Assembly (NCBI GenBank): GCA_937625935.1
Contig: OW569373.1
Location: 1 to 64,000, forward strand
Reading direction: 5' to 3'
From: Tetramitus jugosus
Taxonomy: Eukaryota; Heterolobosea; Eutetramitea; Acrasida; Vahlkampfiidae
DNA: 64,000 nucleotides
Within the stretch, counting starts at the first letter, position 1; each line of letters starts with the position of its first letter. Made by a program: the position numbers and the translations under genes. The notes under the pieces were generated by a model that was not told the DNA's origin, ran no database searches, and worked only from the letters and a program-made list of their open reading frames with translations. Below are positions 30,971 to 40,122 of this stretch, one piece after another.

Positions 30971-31657
30971 CTACCTCAACATCATGGAGTTAAGGAAGTC
31001 AACTACCTGAGCCCTCGTTTTATTAATGACCCAACCATTCAATGTTGTAGCTCCGAGATCCTCCCTCACTGATTCTACTGTTGTATCCTTCAACAGAAGA
31101 CCCACATTGTATGCGTCAAGTATACAATGAGTGTGGAGACTGCTGGCGAGGAACTCTTCGAACCATGATCGCGGAGACTCAGTAAAATACAACAACACTC
31201 TCTCAATACCAGGAACCGAGACAACCATAAGATGAGGATGTTGTGGTAATGAGACCTGCGGTACTTGATTCACAAAAATGGAGAAATACCTCGATCGAAC
31301 AGGTACAAAAGCATTGCTATCCAATTGCATTCCAAAGCAATGTTTCAAGCACCAGATTGCCTCCTCTCTATTGGTGTCAAATACCTCCCCAGCAATAAGC
31401 CTGTTACGCAGCCAACTGTGAATGAATCGTTCCCAAGCAACACAATTATTTACAACAAACACATCCAAGACCACATCCAAAACCAGCACCTTGGTCAACA
31501 ACTTCCTCAATCTATTGTACATATCTGTACTTTGACCTATTTTAGCACCTGCACACTCTGTGGATGAGAGGATATATATGCATTCTTTGATTGATTTGAG
31601 AGTTTTTCTTGGTGCAACCTCACCATTGATCGTTATCAAGCAATTAACTGCAGACAT
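30971..31657 (-). CDS. GIY-YIG (T5orf172/MUG113-type) nuclease of the retroelement
   Basis: The ATG at 31657 gives 228 residues. The N-terminal domain has IYILSSTECAGAKIG, in which the YIL and KIG strands replace GIY and YIG, then YNRLRKLL with the conserved Arg. It continues with NNCVAWERFIHSWLR holding the catalytic-type Glu, and GEVF, matching the GEWF of T5orf172 proteins. The C-terminal half (about 120-228) is unfamiliar and may bind the target or partner. By analogy with Penelope-like elements, which join a GIY-YIG nuclease to an RT, it probably nicks the tRNA gene to prime insertion. It is unusual in being encoded antisense to the RT. Residues essential for cleavage look present; activity is inferred. 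Confidence 0.8.
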   Translation of the reverse strand: MSAVNCLITINGEVAPRKTLKSIKECIYILSSTECAGAKIGQSTDMYNRLRKLLTKVLVLDVVLDVFVVNNCVAWERFIHSWLRNRLIAGEVFDTNREEAIWCLKHCFGMQLDSNAFVPVRSRYFSIFVNQVPQVSLPQHPHLMVVSVPGIERVLLYFTESPRSWFEEFLASSLHTHCILDAYNVGLLLKDTTVESVREDLGATTLNGWVINKTRAQVVDFLNSMMLR

Positions 31658-31870
31658 AAAAAAACAAAAGAACAAGTAATTGTGATTGTTTATTGGACAT
31701 TGAAACAACAGTTTATTTAAATAGGAATGTAGAGGACTTGATGGGTTGATGTTTTGATGTATTACTTTGATGAGGAACTGTTTTTGTTTGTTTGTTAGTT
31801 TGTTTGGTTTTATTTAAGGAGTTGATGTGATGTAAGATAATTGCTTTTGAAAAAAAAAACAACAATAGTA

Positions 31871-33151
31871 ATGGAAAACAATAAGTGGCGTGAAGCAGTA
31901 GGATACTTGATTGGAGCACTTAATGCCATAGTTGATGCCCAGAGACTCTCCTCTATGGAATCAAGAAATGATCAACCTCAGGAGCAACAGTGTGTCCCGG
32001 ATTTAACATCCACCATCCAGATGTTGAAAAGAAATGAGCAAGCTACAAGGAATGATCAGATGAATGTTGTCGAGGACACTACCTATGTGGTTGAGGCAAG
32101 AGAAACAAGGAAAGGCAAGGGAAAGGGGAAGAACAGGGCTGGTATGATCAGTCGACCATTCTGGCAATCGGCCGAGGAGATTCTCAAGACTGGGATGACT
32201 GTTAGATTCTATCAGCCCGAATCTGTTGTCCGTAAGAAGTTGTCTCGAATGATCATCAACAAGATCAAAGGAGAGATGTGCCAGGTGATGGATTCTCGAG
32301 TGAACGAGTATGTAGCTAGCGGTGTGTTGATAGAGATACCAAAGGAGGAAGCGTATTTCATTGCTCCAATGAGAATCATACCCAGAGAGTCTGATCCTTC
32401 TCGACCCAGAGAAATCTTGGATTTCACTGAGCTCAACAAGTACATTCTAGAGGCGGATTGCAAACTACCAACACGCAAAGATCTAGTGTTGTTGGTCGAA
32501 AGATACTCCTATGCGGCCTCGATTGATATCAAATCGTGTTACACCAACATCAAATTGGATGAGGCATTTCAGCCATATTGCTGTATTGGGTGGAGGAGCA
32601 AGGTCTACAAATTTACTCGAGTCCCTTTTGGAATCAAGTGTGCACCGGCATGTTGCCAGCTGGTCACAAGCCATCTCTGCGAGGAAACTACAATAGTATA
32701 TCTTGATGACTTCCTTTTGTTGGGCAACTCGGAGCAACAAGTATTATCTCGAGTTCGAGACCAAGTGACCACTCTCGAAGATAGAGGATTGCCTATCAAT
32801 GTTACCAAGTCCATTCTGGTTCCTCAGCAAGAGTTAGAGTTTAGCGGATACAAACTCTGTTTTGGAGGTGAAGTCAAGGGTGTTTACACTACAGATAAGC
32901 ACTTGATGGATCTATCGTTGATGATCAAACTGATTTTGACGCAGGAGAGCGTTGAATTGAAGACCTGGCAAAGGTTCATGGGTAAGTATAACTGGTGCAG
33001 GGCTCTAAAGGAGGATGAGAAGGTGCATTCGAAGTTGGTTGCGCTGATGAATGAGCGAGACACCAACTCTGATAGAATTGTAGTCGACCACGTCGCTAGA
33101 GCAATGCTCAGCAATATGGTAGCAAGATGTTCTCTTTCTTTTGATTTTTGA
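31871..33151 (+). CDS. Reverse transcriptase of the tRNA-targeted element
   Basis: The ATG at 31871 gives 426 residues. After a variable N-terminus and a basic KGKGKGKNR cluster, the RT palm shows SRPREILDFTELN, SIDIKSCYTNI (first Asp), FTRVPFGIKCAPACCQLV and IVYLDDFLLLG (Asp pair), then INVTKSIL and a thumb-like WQRFMGKYNW. The pattern resembles RTs of DIRS, LTR and hepadnavirus-type elements rather than LINEs or Penelope. It ends soon after the thumb, so no RNase H or integrase follows. It would copy the element RNA into DNA at the tRNA-Lys site. An upstream in-frame extension lacks an ATG. Confidence 0.85.
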   Translation: MENNKWREAVGYLIGALNAIVDAQRLSSMESRNDQPQEQQCVPDLTSTIQMLKRNEQATRNDQMNVVEDTTYVVEARETRKGKGKGKNRAGMISRPFWQSAEEILKTGMTVRFYQPESVVRKKLSRMIINKIKGEMCQVMDSRVNEYVASGVLIEIPKEEAYFIAPMRIIPRESDPSRPREILDFTELNKYILEADCKLPTRKDLVLLVERYSYAASIDIKSCYTNIKLDEAFQPYCCIGWRSKVYKFTRVPFGIKCAPACCQLVTSHLCEETTIVYLDDFLLLGNSEQQVLSRVRDQVTTLEDRGLPINVTKSILVPQQELEFSGYKLCFGGEVKGVYTTDKHLMDLSLMIKLILTQESVELKTWQRFMGKYNWCRALKEDEKVHSKLVALMNERDTNSDRIVVDHVARAMLSNMVARCSLSFDF

Positions 33152-33235
33152 TTGTATTTTATGGTGTGTTTATTGTAAATACATTGTAAAACTTGTTGTA
33201 AATAAAAAGTCCGTCAAAAAGGCTCAGGCGGAGAC

Positions 33236-33239
33236 AAAA
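33236..33239 (-). terminator. Pol III terminator supplied by the element
   Basis: On the minus strand TTTT begins four bases after the tRNA-Lys discriminator. It lies inside the right end of copy 3 (GACAAAAGG). The same A-run is present at the right ends of copies 1 and 2, so each insertion gives the rebuilt tRNA gene a terminator. Confidence 0.75.
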
Positions 33240-33243
33240 GGAT

Positions 33244-33316
33244 CGCCCACCGAGGGGCTCGAACCCTCGACCACAAGGTTAAGAGCCTTGCGCTCTACCG
33301 ACTGAGCTAGACGGGC
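33244..33316 (-). tRNA. tRNA-Lys (anticodon CTT)
   Basis: A complete cloverleaf of 73 bases can be drawn. Acceptor GCCCGTC pairs with GGTGGGC allowing two G-T pairs, the discriminator is G, the anticodon loop is CTCTTAA, and the T-arm is GAGGG-TTCGAGC-CCCTC. The last 12 bases are part of the 13-base target repeat, so the gene is intact although three elements have inserted at this point. No intron. Confidence 0.95.
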
Positions 33317-33359
33317 TTGGATATTGTAAAAAACTAGAAAATCGTGAGGACGCTCACAA

Positions 33360-33740
33360 ACTCGAATCGTTGCTAAAATGACAACTCCTGTTGTTTGTGA
33401 GTATGAGAACCCACACTCTGTTGTCTGGACCACAACCCCAAGAGGACTGCGGCAAGGAGGTCGTCATCGAATGTAGCAACCATCGGAACAAAACCAGAGC
33501 AATAGAGCAACAAAGGTACAAGGCAAGGTGATTCTTTGTCTCCCACGGATTATGTGATAGTTCAGCTACCAAGCCATGAGCCAGAAGATATGGAATGTGG
33601 CTTACGTAGACGACTGTAACCTGTTCAGTGATAAACTAAAGGATATTCAGACGATGGGCAATGATATGTATGACACTCAAGGGATGGGACTAAACATGCA
33701 CCCACATATATTGTGGACGAACCGACATGTGTAGACCTTT
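33360..33740 (+). pseudogene. LINE reverse transcriptase fragment upstream of tRNA-Lys
   Basis: The sequence around 33575-33715 parallels the LINE at 35880-36040: ATGAGCCAGAAGATATGGAA matches MSQ.IWN, followed by AYVDDCNLF (the YxDD motif) and a Met-His-Pro segment. Before it, remnants of the GxGTRQGDSLS region can be seen near 33510-33545. Frames are broken. It begins within about 50 bases of the 5' end of tRNA-Lys and points away from it. Confidence 0.65.
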
Positions 33741-34183
33741 CTATGTGCATGCAATATGGGCGGAAGATATGATAAATCTGAGAAACGTGGAAATTTTGTG
33801 ATTCTTGATAGTAAGTTCTACAGGTTACATGCTGCAAATCTTTTGAAAAATGATGTTAATGGAACACAGCATATTCAAGTCGTAAAATGGTCAGATGGTT
33901 CACAAATTGACAAACCCTCATATTAATTATTCACCAATAAAGTTCGAATTTCAAACTTTTAACATTACCATAATCTCGTTATCAAATGTAATTACTGTGA
34001 TGGTGTAGCAAAGGATCTTGATGATGAAGAAATAAATGAGTGATAAGATTATTTCTATATATATAATCAACACTTTTCCCGCATAATTCAACCACAAGAA
34101 TGAAGCTTAATTTTCCTCTTGAACAACAATTCTTATTTTTGAAAACTCACGCCCATCATAAAAGGTAAATAACTAGAATAAAA
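33741..34183. other. Gap with a small uncertain ORF
   Basis: A 56-codon frame runs from ATG 33756 to TAA 33926 (it includes KRGNFVILDSKFYRL). It may be a fragment of an unknown gene. The rest is AT-rich and I see nothing else in it. Confidence 0.3.
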
Positions 34184-34254
34184 TGCATCTGCCGGGATTC
34201 GAACCCGGGTCGCAGCGATGGCAACGCTGCATGATACCCCTACACTACAGATGC
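34184..34254 (-). tRNA. tRNA-Gly (anticodon GCC)
   Basis: A 71-base cloverleaf: acceptor GCATCTG/CAGATGC, D-arm TAGTGTAGGGGTA, anticodon loop TTGCCAT, T-arm CCGGG-TTCGAAT-CCCGG, discriminator A. A TTTT terminator follows directly (34180-34183). LINE sequence begins just upstream of its 5' end. Confidence 0.95.
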
Positions 34255-34319
34255 TTGTGTCGAATGAATATCTCCTTTCAAATTGAGCACAAGCGCAAAA
34301 AAGCGCGAACAAAAAACAC

Positions 34320-35238
34320 ATGGAAACAAACGCAAACATTCCATCCTCAGCTGAGGCTAGGGAGTACTCCCGTTGAAGGGTATGCGGTATGGACAGTACA
34401 GAAGGTTGGGAGTAGCATCAACAAAAATGAGGTGGTGATCAAAGGTTCACAATGTCATAACACGGCACCAACAATTGCAAGAATGATCGGTACGAGATAC
34501 AAGGGTTGGGTCACCAGAGCCCATGTGAGAAGGTGGGAAAAAGGTCCGTTCATTGCTTGGGTCATGTGAAGGACGACAAACTGTATGAGTTTGTTGAAAC
34601 TTATAATGATTCAAAAAGAATCATGAATGCCTATGCCTCCATCAAGAGGGAAGTTGACGCGGAGAAAAAGTTGGTCATCCACAAGGTATTGGGAAAGTCA
34701 AGGGACTACATAGCCAAACTGGTCGGAGAAGAAAAGGTCAGACATGTTGAGGTCAAGGGCAACACTGCGTTTGTAACCATGACTTCTCAGTCTTATGCTC
34801 AAGCTGTCATAGGAGATAAGCAAATTTCAGCAGAGAAAAGTCCATACATACAAAGAAGCCAAGATCCTGTGAAGCTACTAACGAGAAAGTTTCAGAGAAC
34901 TACTGACACTTTGAAACAACAAATGGAGGAACTAATGAAGAGTCAGACAACTGGAGATGGAAATAAGTCTGATAGAGGAAAAGAACAGTGGGAAAAAGGC
35001 TGCCAAAGCAGTGAAAAGATCTAGTCGCCCAATCCAACCTACTATACTCACTGTCCTTGACTCTGAAGAAAAAGGGGAGGAAGATGCAACAATGGAAGCT
35101 GAAGTTATCACCCTAGTGCCCTGTGAAGGTTCTCGGCATAACCTTGACAGGGACATGACAGCAAACGGAGAGAATAGCGATGTGACCATGTTAGTAGAGA
35201 ACGGTGAGGTAGTTCCACGCTCCACAAAATGTCAGTGA
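34320..35238 (+). pseudogene. LINE ORF1 remnant
   Basis: Several overlapping frames together form a basic, hydrophilic protein. Segments such as VEGYAVWTVQKVG, KLYEFVETYNDSKRIMNAY and HVEVKGNTAFVTMTSQSYA are typical of an RNA-binding-type ORF1, followed by Lys/Glu-rich tail sequence. At least three frameshifts separate the segments (near 34380, 34545 and 34960). No zinc knuckles are visible. Confidence 0.5.
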
Positions 35239-35285
35239 GCCACCCGATGAACAAAATATGGAAGAACGAAAGAAGCTCTTAATTA

Positions 35286-36870
35286 GTGCTAGACGAGCTA
35301 AGAGGAGAGAGCGTGCTCTCTCGGACAGCCAAGCACTCATTTACAACTACGCCGTACGAAGGGAGGACACCAAGAAAAGAGAATGGCAAGCGTGGAACCA
35401 AGAAGGGTGATGCTACTAACCCGGCTAACTACAGACCAATATGCCTCCTGAGTACTGTGTCGAAACTGTACACCAAGTTGATTAATAGAAGAATCTCTGT
35501 TGCTGCTGAGACAGGAGGGATTTTCTCTAATGTTCAAGGTGGCGGCAGAAAGTTCCGGGACATTCGGGAGAAGCTGTCCATAGTAAGAGGAATCATTGAC
35601 CATGCCAACAGGGAAAACAAGCAACTGTTCCTGCTTTTGACAGACATATCTAAAGCGTTTGATTCGGTACCACCCAACGCAATCAAATTCTTTGAATTCC
35701 CTGACAATGTTGTCAGATTGGTGAGTGGAATGGTGGAGAACAATTTTGCTGGTGTTCTGACGAGAGCTGTCTCAAGAAGGTTTCCTATCGGAAAGGGAAC
35801 AAGGCAAGGTGACTCTTTATCACCTACCACATACATTCTAGTGCACCACGGTGTTGATGTATGTTGACAGGAAGGTACAAGGTTACCCGAGCTATGTCTC
35901 AAGGATTGTGGAACGCGGCCTACATCGACGATTGCAATTTGTTCGCCGAATCCAGGGCAGATATTGAGCGTGCTGCACAGGCGATGTCGGAGGTTCTATC
36001 GTCACTACGGATGTCGATGCACCCTGACAATCTTGAACTGTATGTGCGACAAATGGAGAAGGACACAGGGTATGATATAGAGGTGGATGGAACGGTTGTT
36101 CCCGCGAGAGACAGTTCTCGAGTCTTTCGAGCACTGGGTCTTTTCACCAACCTAAAGGGGAATACAAAACAACAAATCGAGCAGGCATGGAACAAGTCCC
36201 AAAGAGTGGTGACTAGGTTGAAAATGATGAAGCTTACTCCCAGACAGGTGGCAAGAGTAGTGAACACATGTATTCACCCTTGAAACCAAGACGTCTGAGT
36301 TCACTGATTGGACTGATGGATGGATACTCAAGGTGAACAGACTGGGTAGGATGCTGGTCAAGCACGGATCGGTAGCAATGAAACCCATTCCCTCCGAACT
36401 GCTCCCGGTCAGCAGTGATCATGGATCGATCGGTCTGAACGATACAGAAGAAACTATCACGACTCAAACCGCCTGGTTTGTCGGTACCATGGTGTCTGGT
36501 AAGAGAGATACCGAAGAGAAACAGCTGTTGCTTGACACGCTTGAGGAGATCAAGCAAAAACAAACATTCCAATCAGAGAATGTATTTCAGTCAAGCAAAG
36601 GACCGAAAGAATCTCGGGAATGGGGCTCTACTGGCTACAAGCTGATGCAATACGAAGCGGTGATGACTTCAGCTTTCTGAAGTACCCACACAGGATCAAT
36701 AGGCAAGGGGAGTGGTTCTATGCTCAAGTGCGTAGCGGTACTCTTCACACAAAAGAGACAAAGCGCTGTCTATATGGCAAGGATGGCTTCTATCAACCGG
36801 ATTTCCCTCGCGTCCCCGTCTCCGGAGCGAATCTCCGAACTCGAACCTTCGACTCCGTCTACTGTCGATG
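35286..36870 (+). pseudogene. LINE ORF2 reverse transcriptase, broken
   Basis: The RT signature of non-LTR elements is clear: NYRPICLLSTVSKLYTKLI, LLLTDISKAFDSVPP (first Asp), GKGTRQGDSLSP and AYIDDCNLF (Asp pair). Downstream come the C-terminal region with AWFVGTMVSGKRDTEEKQLL and GEWFYAQVRSGTLHTKE, matching the better kept copy at 48.5-49.8 kb. The frame breaks near 35860, 36280 and 36650, and the zinc-finger tail is degraded. Confidence 0.8.
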
Positions 36871-37020
36871 ACTGAGTCACCCTAGAGCTAACCAACAACA
36901 CCATTGATGAGGATGCGTAACAGAGCGATCCTCGAGCTAGTATTGAACACCTTAGAGGTGTTCAAGAAAGCCAAGAAGGAGATTGCTGTCCAAGCAATCT
37001 TGGTGGACCGTGCAAGAAGC

Positions 37021-37668
37021 ACAACCACCCATGAAGATCCTGTTGAGTTGGATCTCAGTAACCCGGACTGCGAGTTATAGAGTTGTCAACTTAACATACA
37101 TAAGAAACGATCAGCACGTGTTACCATTGGTGACACAGCTGCCAACAAGATCCCGACCAGGTTGGTCCCTATCAAGTCAGTTGTTCTCACCCAAAAGATA
37201 AATACAAGTTGCGCAACGATACAAACGCAGAAATCAGCGCATACTTCGAAAGGAAGAGTGACCCTGTAATCGACCTTTACGATAGATTTTCCAGGATGAA
37301 AGAACAATTGACAGAGTATATAGACCCCTTGCAAGCCAGAGTAGAACAACGTTGTGTACAATATGAGAATTGCAAGAGGAGAGTCCAGATGTAATTCTTT
37401 TATTTGATGAGGAAAATTTATTCACTCTAGTAGAAACAATGTTGAGAATTAACTGCCCAAATTCGCAGATATTTCCATTGAGGGGCAGTGTTAACTTTCC
37501 AGAAGATATGGGTCATGAGGAAAATTGTTCCGTTCTACGATGGTTTCTGAGGCTCTAATTTAGCAAAGGAGCGAACAAAATAACTCCGTCAGGTTTCTCT
37601 TCAGAGCCAGTGGACAAAATCGAAAACTCAGTGACCAACAACAGCAACGACGGACAGAAAACAAAACG
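37021..37668. other. Unassigned stretch after the LINE
   Basis: A frame of about 70 codons (37180-37394) with NDTNAEISAYFERKSDPVID and a following coiled-coil-like segment looks protein-like but matches nothing I know. It could be a gene fragment or LINE tail. The last 100 bases form the leader of the AGMO gene. Confidence 0.3.
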
Positions 37669-39282
37669 ATGAATCAGATTCGTTTCCCATTGCGCTACAA
37701 TTGGCAGAGTCACCACCATGCGATTCTGAACTCATCATCCATGATGATGAGTAGCAGTAGTCACAATGAAGGACATCTCGAACCCGTGACCACTTATCAC
37801 CTACCAGGTCTATCCCTATCATTTGCTCTTCCCTATTTTGGAACGTTGCTCGTAATTGAGTTGATTGTGGCTCTTTGTCAATACTGTAGTCGTCGACGCA
37901 AGAATAGACAAAAGATGATGAACAAGTGCAATGGCAGCAGCAGCAGCAGCAACAGTGCAAATAGTGGAAGTGAGGGGTTCATTGGGGAGAATCAATTGAG
38001 AAATGAGTCGTTGCTATTCAGATGGAATGACAGCTTCTCTAGTCTCTGTTGCGGAATTATGCAACAAATGTTGGACAAGGTGTTTACAAAGTATGTGGAA
38101 TTGATTTTCTACTGTGGTGTGTATCATTATTGGCGATTGTGGACCATTACGGACACGAATCAGATACATGTGTCCTCCGTGTATTGGTGGTTGGCCCTGT
38201 TGATTGGTGATCATCAATACTATTGGTTGCATCGCTTCTTGCACGAGTGTAACATGGGGTGGGCCACTCATGCACCTCATCACTCGAGTGAAGAGTACAA
38301 TCTGGTGACTGCATTGCGTCAAGGTGCACTTCAACATGTGTTTTCAATGGCATTCTTTCTTCCAATGGCACTACTGGGAATCAGTCCAGAATTGTATGCT
38401 ATTCAGGGTGAGATTAGTCTGTTGTATCAATACTGGATCCATACTCGTGTCGTTATTCGATTTCCTCGTATCATTGAGTATGTGTTCAATACTCCGAGTC
38501 ATCATCGTGTGCATCATGGAAGAAACGCAGAGTACATTGACAAGAACTATGGTGGAATATTTATTGTGTTTGATCGCTTGTTCAAAACATTTGAAGCAGA
38601 GGGCAACACTGTCGTCTATGGTCTCGTGCATCCATTGCAAACATTTAATCCAATTCGTTCTCAATTGCACCATTGGATCGATATGATTACACTTGCGAGA
38701 TCGTTACCAACCTGGAAACAGAGTATCCAAGTGTTTGTGCGTGGTCCAGGATTCAACCCCGTTGATGGAACGAATTATCCTATTCCGGATACTCCACCAA
38801 TTGACAAGTTACGAAAATATGACCCAAAGATCCCCAGTCATGCGACAGTGTACGGATTTGTTCATTTCCTGTCACTGTTTGTCTCTGCATTGTTGTTTGT
38901 GACCATTCCGCAAACCAGCTATGTTCACACGCTATGTCAATTTATCATGTTGTCCTTTGGATTCTACAACGTATCCCTACTGTTCGATGGCTACTTTACA
39001 GATTTCTGCTGGTACGAAAGAATACGATTCCTATTGTTGGTGCCAGTATTTCTATTGAACATGTTCACGAGGACAAGAGGTTATGTGTCCCATGTTAGCT
39101 ATCACATCCCTGAACAGTTGCTCCGTGTTCAAAAAGTTTCCAACATGGTGACTGTGTTTTGTTTGTTGAGTGCACTCTATGTCGCTACGAGGATCTCGAA
39201 ATTAAAGGACATACCTCGACCTGAGCCCCAGAATTGGGAGAAAGAAAAATTGAGTGAATTGACCAGCAAGAAGCACGATTAG
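37669..39282 (+). CDS. AGMO: Alkylglycerol monooxygenase (TMEM195-like)
   Basis: This 537-residue membrane protein belongs to the fatty acid hydroxylase superfamily. All three di-iron histidine motifs are visible: HRFLHE, THAPHHSSEEYN and NTPSHHRVHHGRN. The stretches LVTALRQ, YQYWIHTRV and IDKNYGGIFIVFDRLFKTFE are characteristic of AGMO itself. Hydrophobic spans flank the catalytic part on both sides, and the C-terminus adds several more. AGMO cleaves the ether bond of alkylglycerols in the endoplasmic reticulum using tetrahydrobiopterin and oxygen. The start ATG follows a CAA/ACA-rich leader. Confidence in family is high; substrate range is inferred. Confidence 0.93.
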   Translation: MNQIRFPLRYNWQSHHHAILNSSSMMMSSSSHNEGHLEPVTTYHLPGLSLSFALPYFGTLLVIELIVALCQYCSRRRKNRQKMMNKCNGSSSSSNSANSGSEGFIGENQLRNESLLFRWNDSFSSLCCGIMQQMLDKVFTKYVELIFYCGVYHYWRLWTITDTNQIHVSSVYWWLALLIGDHQYYWLHRFLHECNMGWATHAPHHSSEEYNLVTALRQGALQHVFSMAFFLPMALLGISPELYAIQGEISLLYQYWIHTRVVIRFPRIIEYVFNTPSHHRVHHGRNAEYIDKNYGGIFIVFDRLFKTFEAEGNTVVYGLVHPLQTFNPIRSQLHHWIDMITLARSLPTWKQSIQVFVRGPGFNPVDGTNYPIPDTPPIDKLRKYDPKIPSHATVYGFVHFLSLFVSALLFVTIPQTSYVHTLCQFIMLSFGFYNVSLLFDGYFTDFCWYERIRFLLLVPVFLLNMFTRTRGYVSHVSYHIPEQLLRVQKVSNMVTVFCLLSALYVATRISKLKDIPRPEPQNWEKEKLSELTSKKHD

Positions 39283-39314
39283 ACATTCAAATCGCATGAA
39301 CATTAAGGTTCGCT

Positions 39315-40022
39315 TTATAGTTCATCATGTGTTGGTTGTTGGATGTGATGCTTCGCTGATCCCACCCAATATTCATCATATAGAACATCTGTAATATCAT
39401 CAATCTTAACATCCTCGCATTCACATTTAAATTGCTTTTGACACTTATCTATGATTTCATGAACCACTTGATGAGCCATCAACTTTGCTTCAATCTCTGT
39501 GTGATCAATCGAGTGCCATTCATGCATCATATTATGTGCATCAGACAACACATCGTGCTGATAAGGTTGGAAGCTGTCTGGAATGTGATCTTTCTCTACG
39601 GCATGGTACTGTCCGTTCGATGTATCAGTCGATGGTACCGTCGAAGGACTTGTCTCCTTTGTTTCAGTCAACAAATGGAGGAATCGTTTGACATTGAGCA
39701 TGCTGCACCTCTCACCTGTGGAACAGATTGGATTTTTCATTGCAACTTGACTGTCATGACACTTGTCATGCAATGGTACACGGACACGAACCTTGAAATC
39801 GTACCTAGAAAGGTTCTTTGGACATTGACAAACAGGAGTTCTAGATTTCTCATGGAACAATTGCAAGCAAAACAGGGTGCACTCTCCAGTGACAGGATCA
39901 GTGGTAGAAGTGCCAGTATGGCGCGGCGGATCTGTATTCACATGGACATAGGACAAGATCGATCTGATCAAACAAAGAAAACACAGTACGATCAACAAAC
40001 AGTGTGCTATTGACTTTACCAT
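39315..40022 (-). CDS. Secreted Cys/His-containing protein, unknown
   Basis: The ATG at 40022 (235 residues) is favoured because a signal peptide follows at once (MVKSIAHCLLIVLCFLCLIR). The mature part has cysteines spaced in pairs (ECTLFC, CQCPKNL, KCHD, CSTGERC) and a later His/Asp/Glu-rich segment with FKCECED. I do not recognise a domain. It ends 33 bases after the convergent AGMO gene. Probably secreted or vacuolar. Confidence 0.6.
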   Translation of the reverse strand: MVKSIAHCLLIVLCFLCLIRSILSYVHVNTDPPRHTGTSTTDPVTGECTLFCLQLFHEKSRTPVCQCPKNLSRYDFKVRVRVPLHDKCHDSQVAMKNPICSTGERCSMLNVKRFLHLLTETKETSPSTVPSTDTSNGQYHAVEKDHIPDSFQPYQHDVLSDAHNMMHEWHSIDHTEIEAKLMAHQVVHEIIDKCQKQFKCECEDVKIDDITDVLYDEYWVGSAKHHIQQPTHDEL

Positions 40023-40122
40023 TGCAATTCGTTTTGTTGTGTGTTGTTCTTTGGTTGTTTTGCTTGAAAGGTTACTATTTTTACATTTGACTGGAAATTT
40101 ATTATGTACAGTGCAGCAGCAG

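Larger units (their letters stand above)
30749..33242 (+). mobile_element. tRNA-targeted RT/GIY-YIG retroelement, copy 3 (intact)
   Basis: This 2494-base copy carries two intact divergent ORFs: a GIY-YIG nuclease on the minus strand (31657-30971) and a reverse transcriptase on the plus strand (31871-33151), with a 213-base shared promoter region between them. An AATAAA-type signal lies beyond each ORF near each element end. A T-run (30790-30815) follows the left-end hairpin. The right boundary is the 13-base tRNA duplicate that completes tRNA-Lys. No RNase H, integrase, tyrosine recombinase, long terminal repeats or poly(A) tail was found. Confidence 0.85.
34300..37020 (+). mobile_element. 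Decayed LINE upstream of tRNA-Gly
   Basis: A non-LTR retrotransposon starts within about 50 bases of the tRNA-Gly 5' end and points away from it. It has a broken ORF1 (34320-35238) and a broken ORF2 RT region (35286-36870), with no endonuclease domain between them, so an internal deletion is likely. Two hairpins near its apparent 3' side (one at 36943-36965 with 10-bp arms and a 3-base loop) resemble those ending the LINE copies at 49.8-50.3 kb. Boundaries are approximate, especially the right one. Confidence 0.65.

Noticed and set aside
28011-33242. Idea that the array is a Penelope-like or standard DIRS element
   Set aside because: The RT motifs are not Penelope-like, the nuclease is on the other strand, and no tyrosine recombinase, RNase H or split repeats were found.
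27998-33255. CRISPR-like array reading of the four 13-base repeats
   Set aside because: Spacing is 0.6 to 2.5 kb with coding sequence between; the repeats are tRNA-Lys fragments at insertion junctions.
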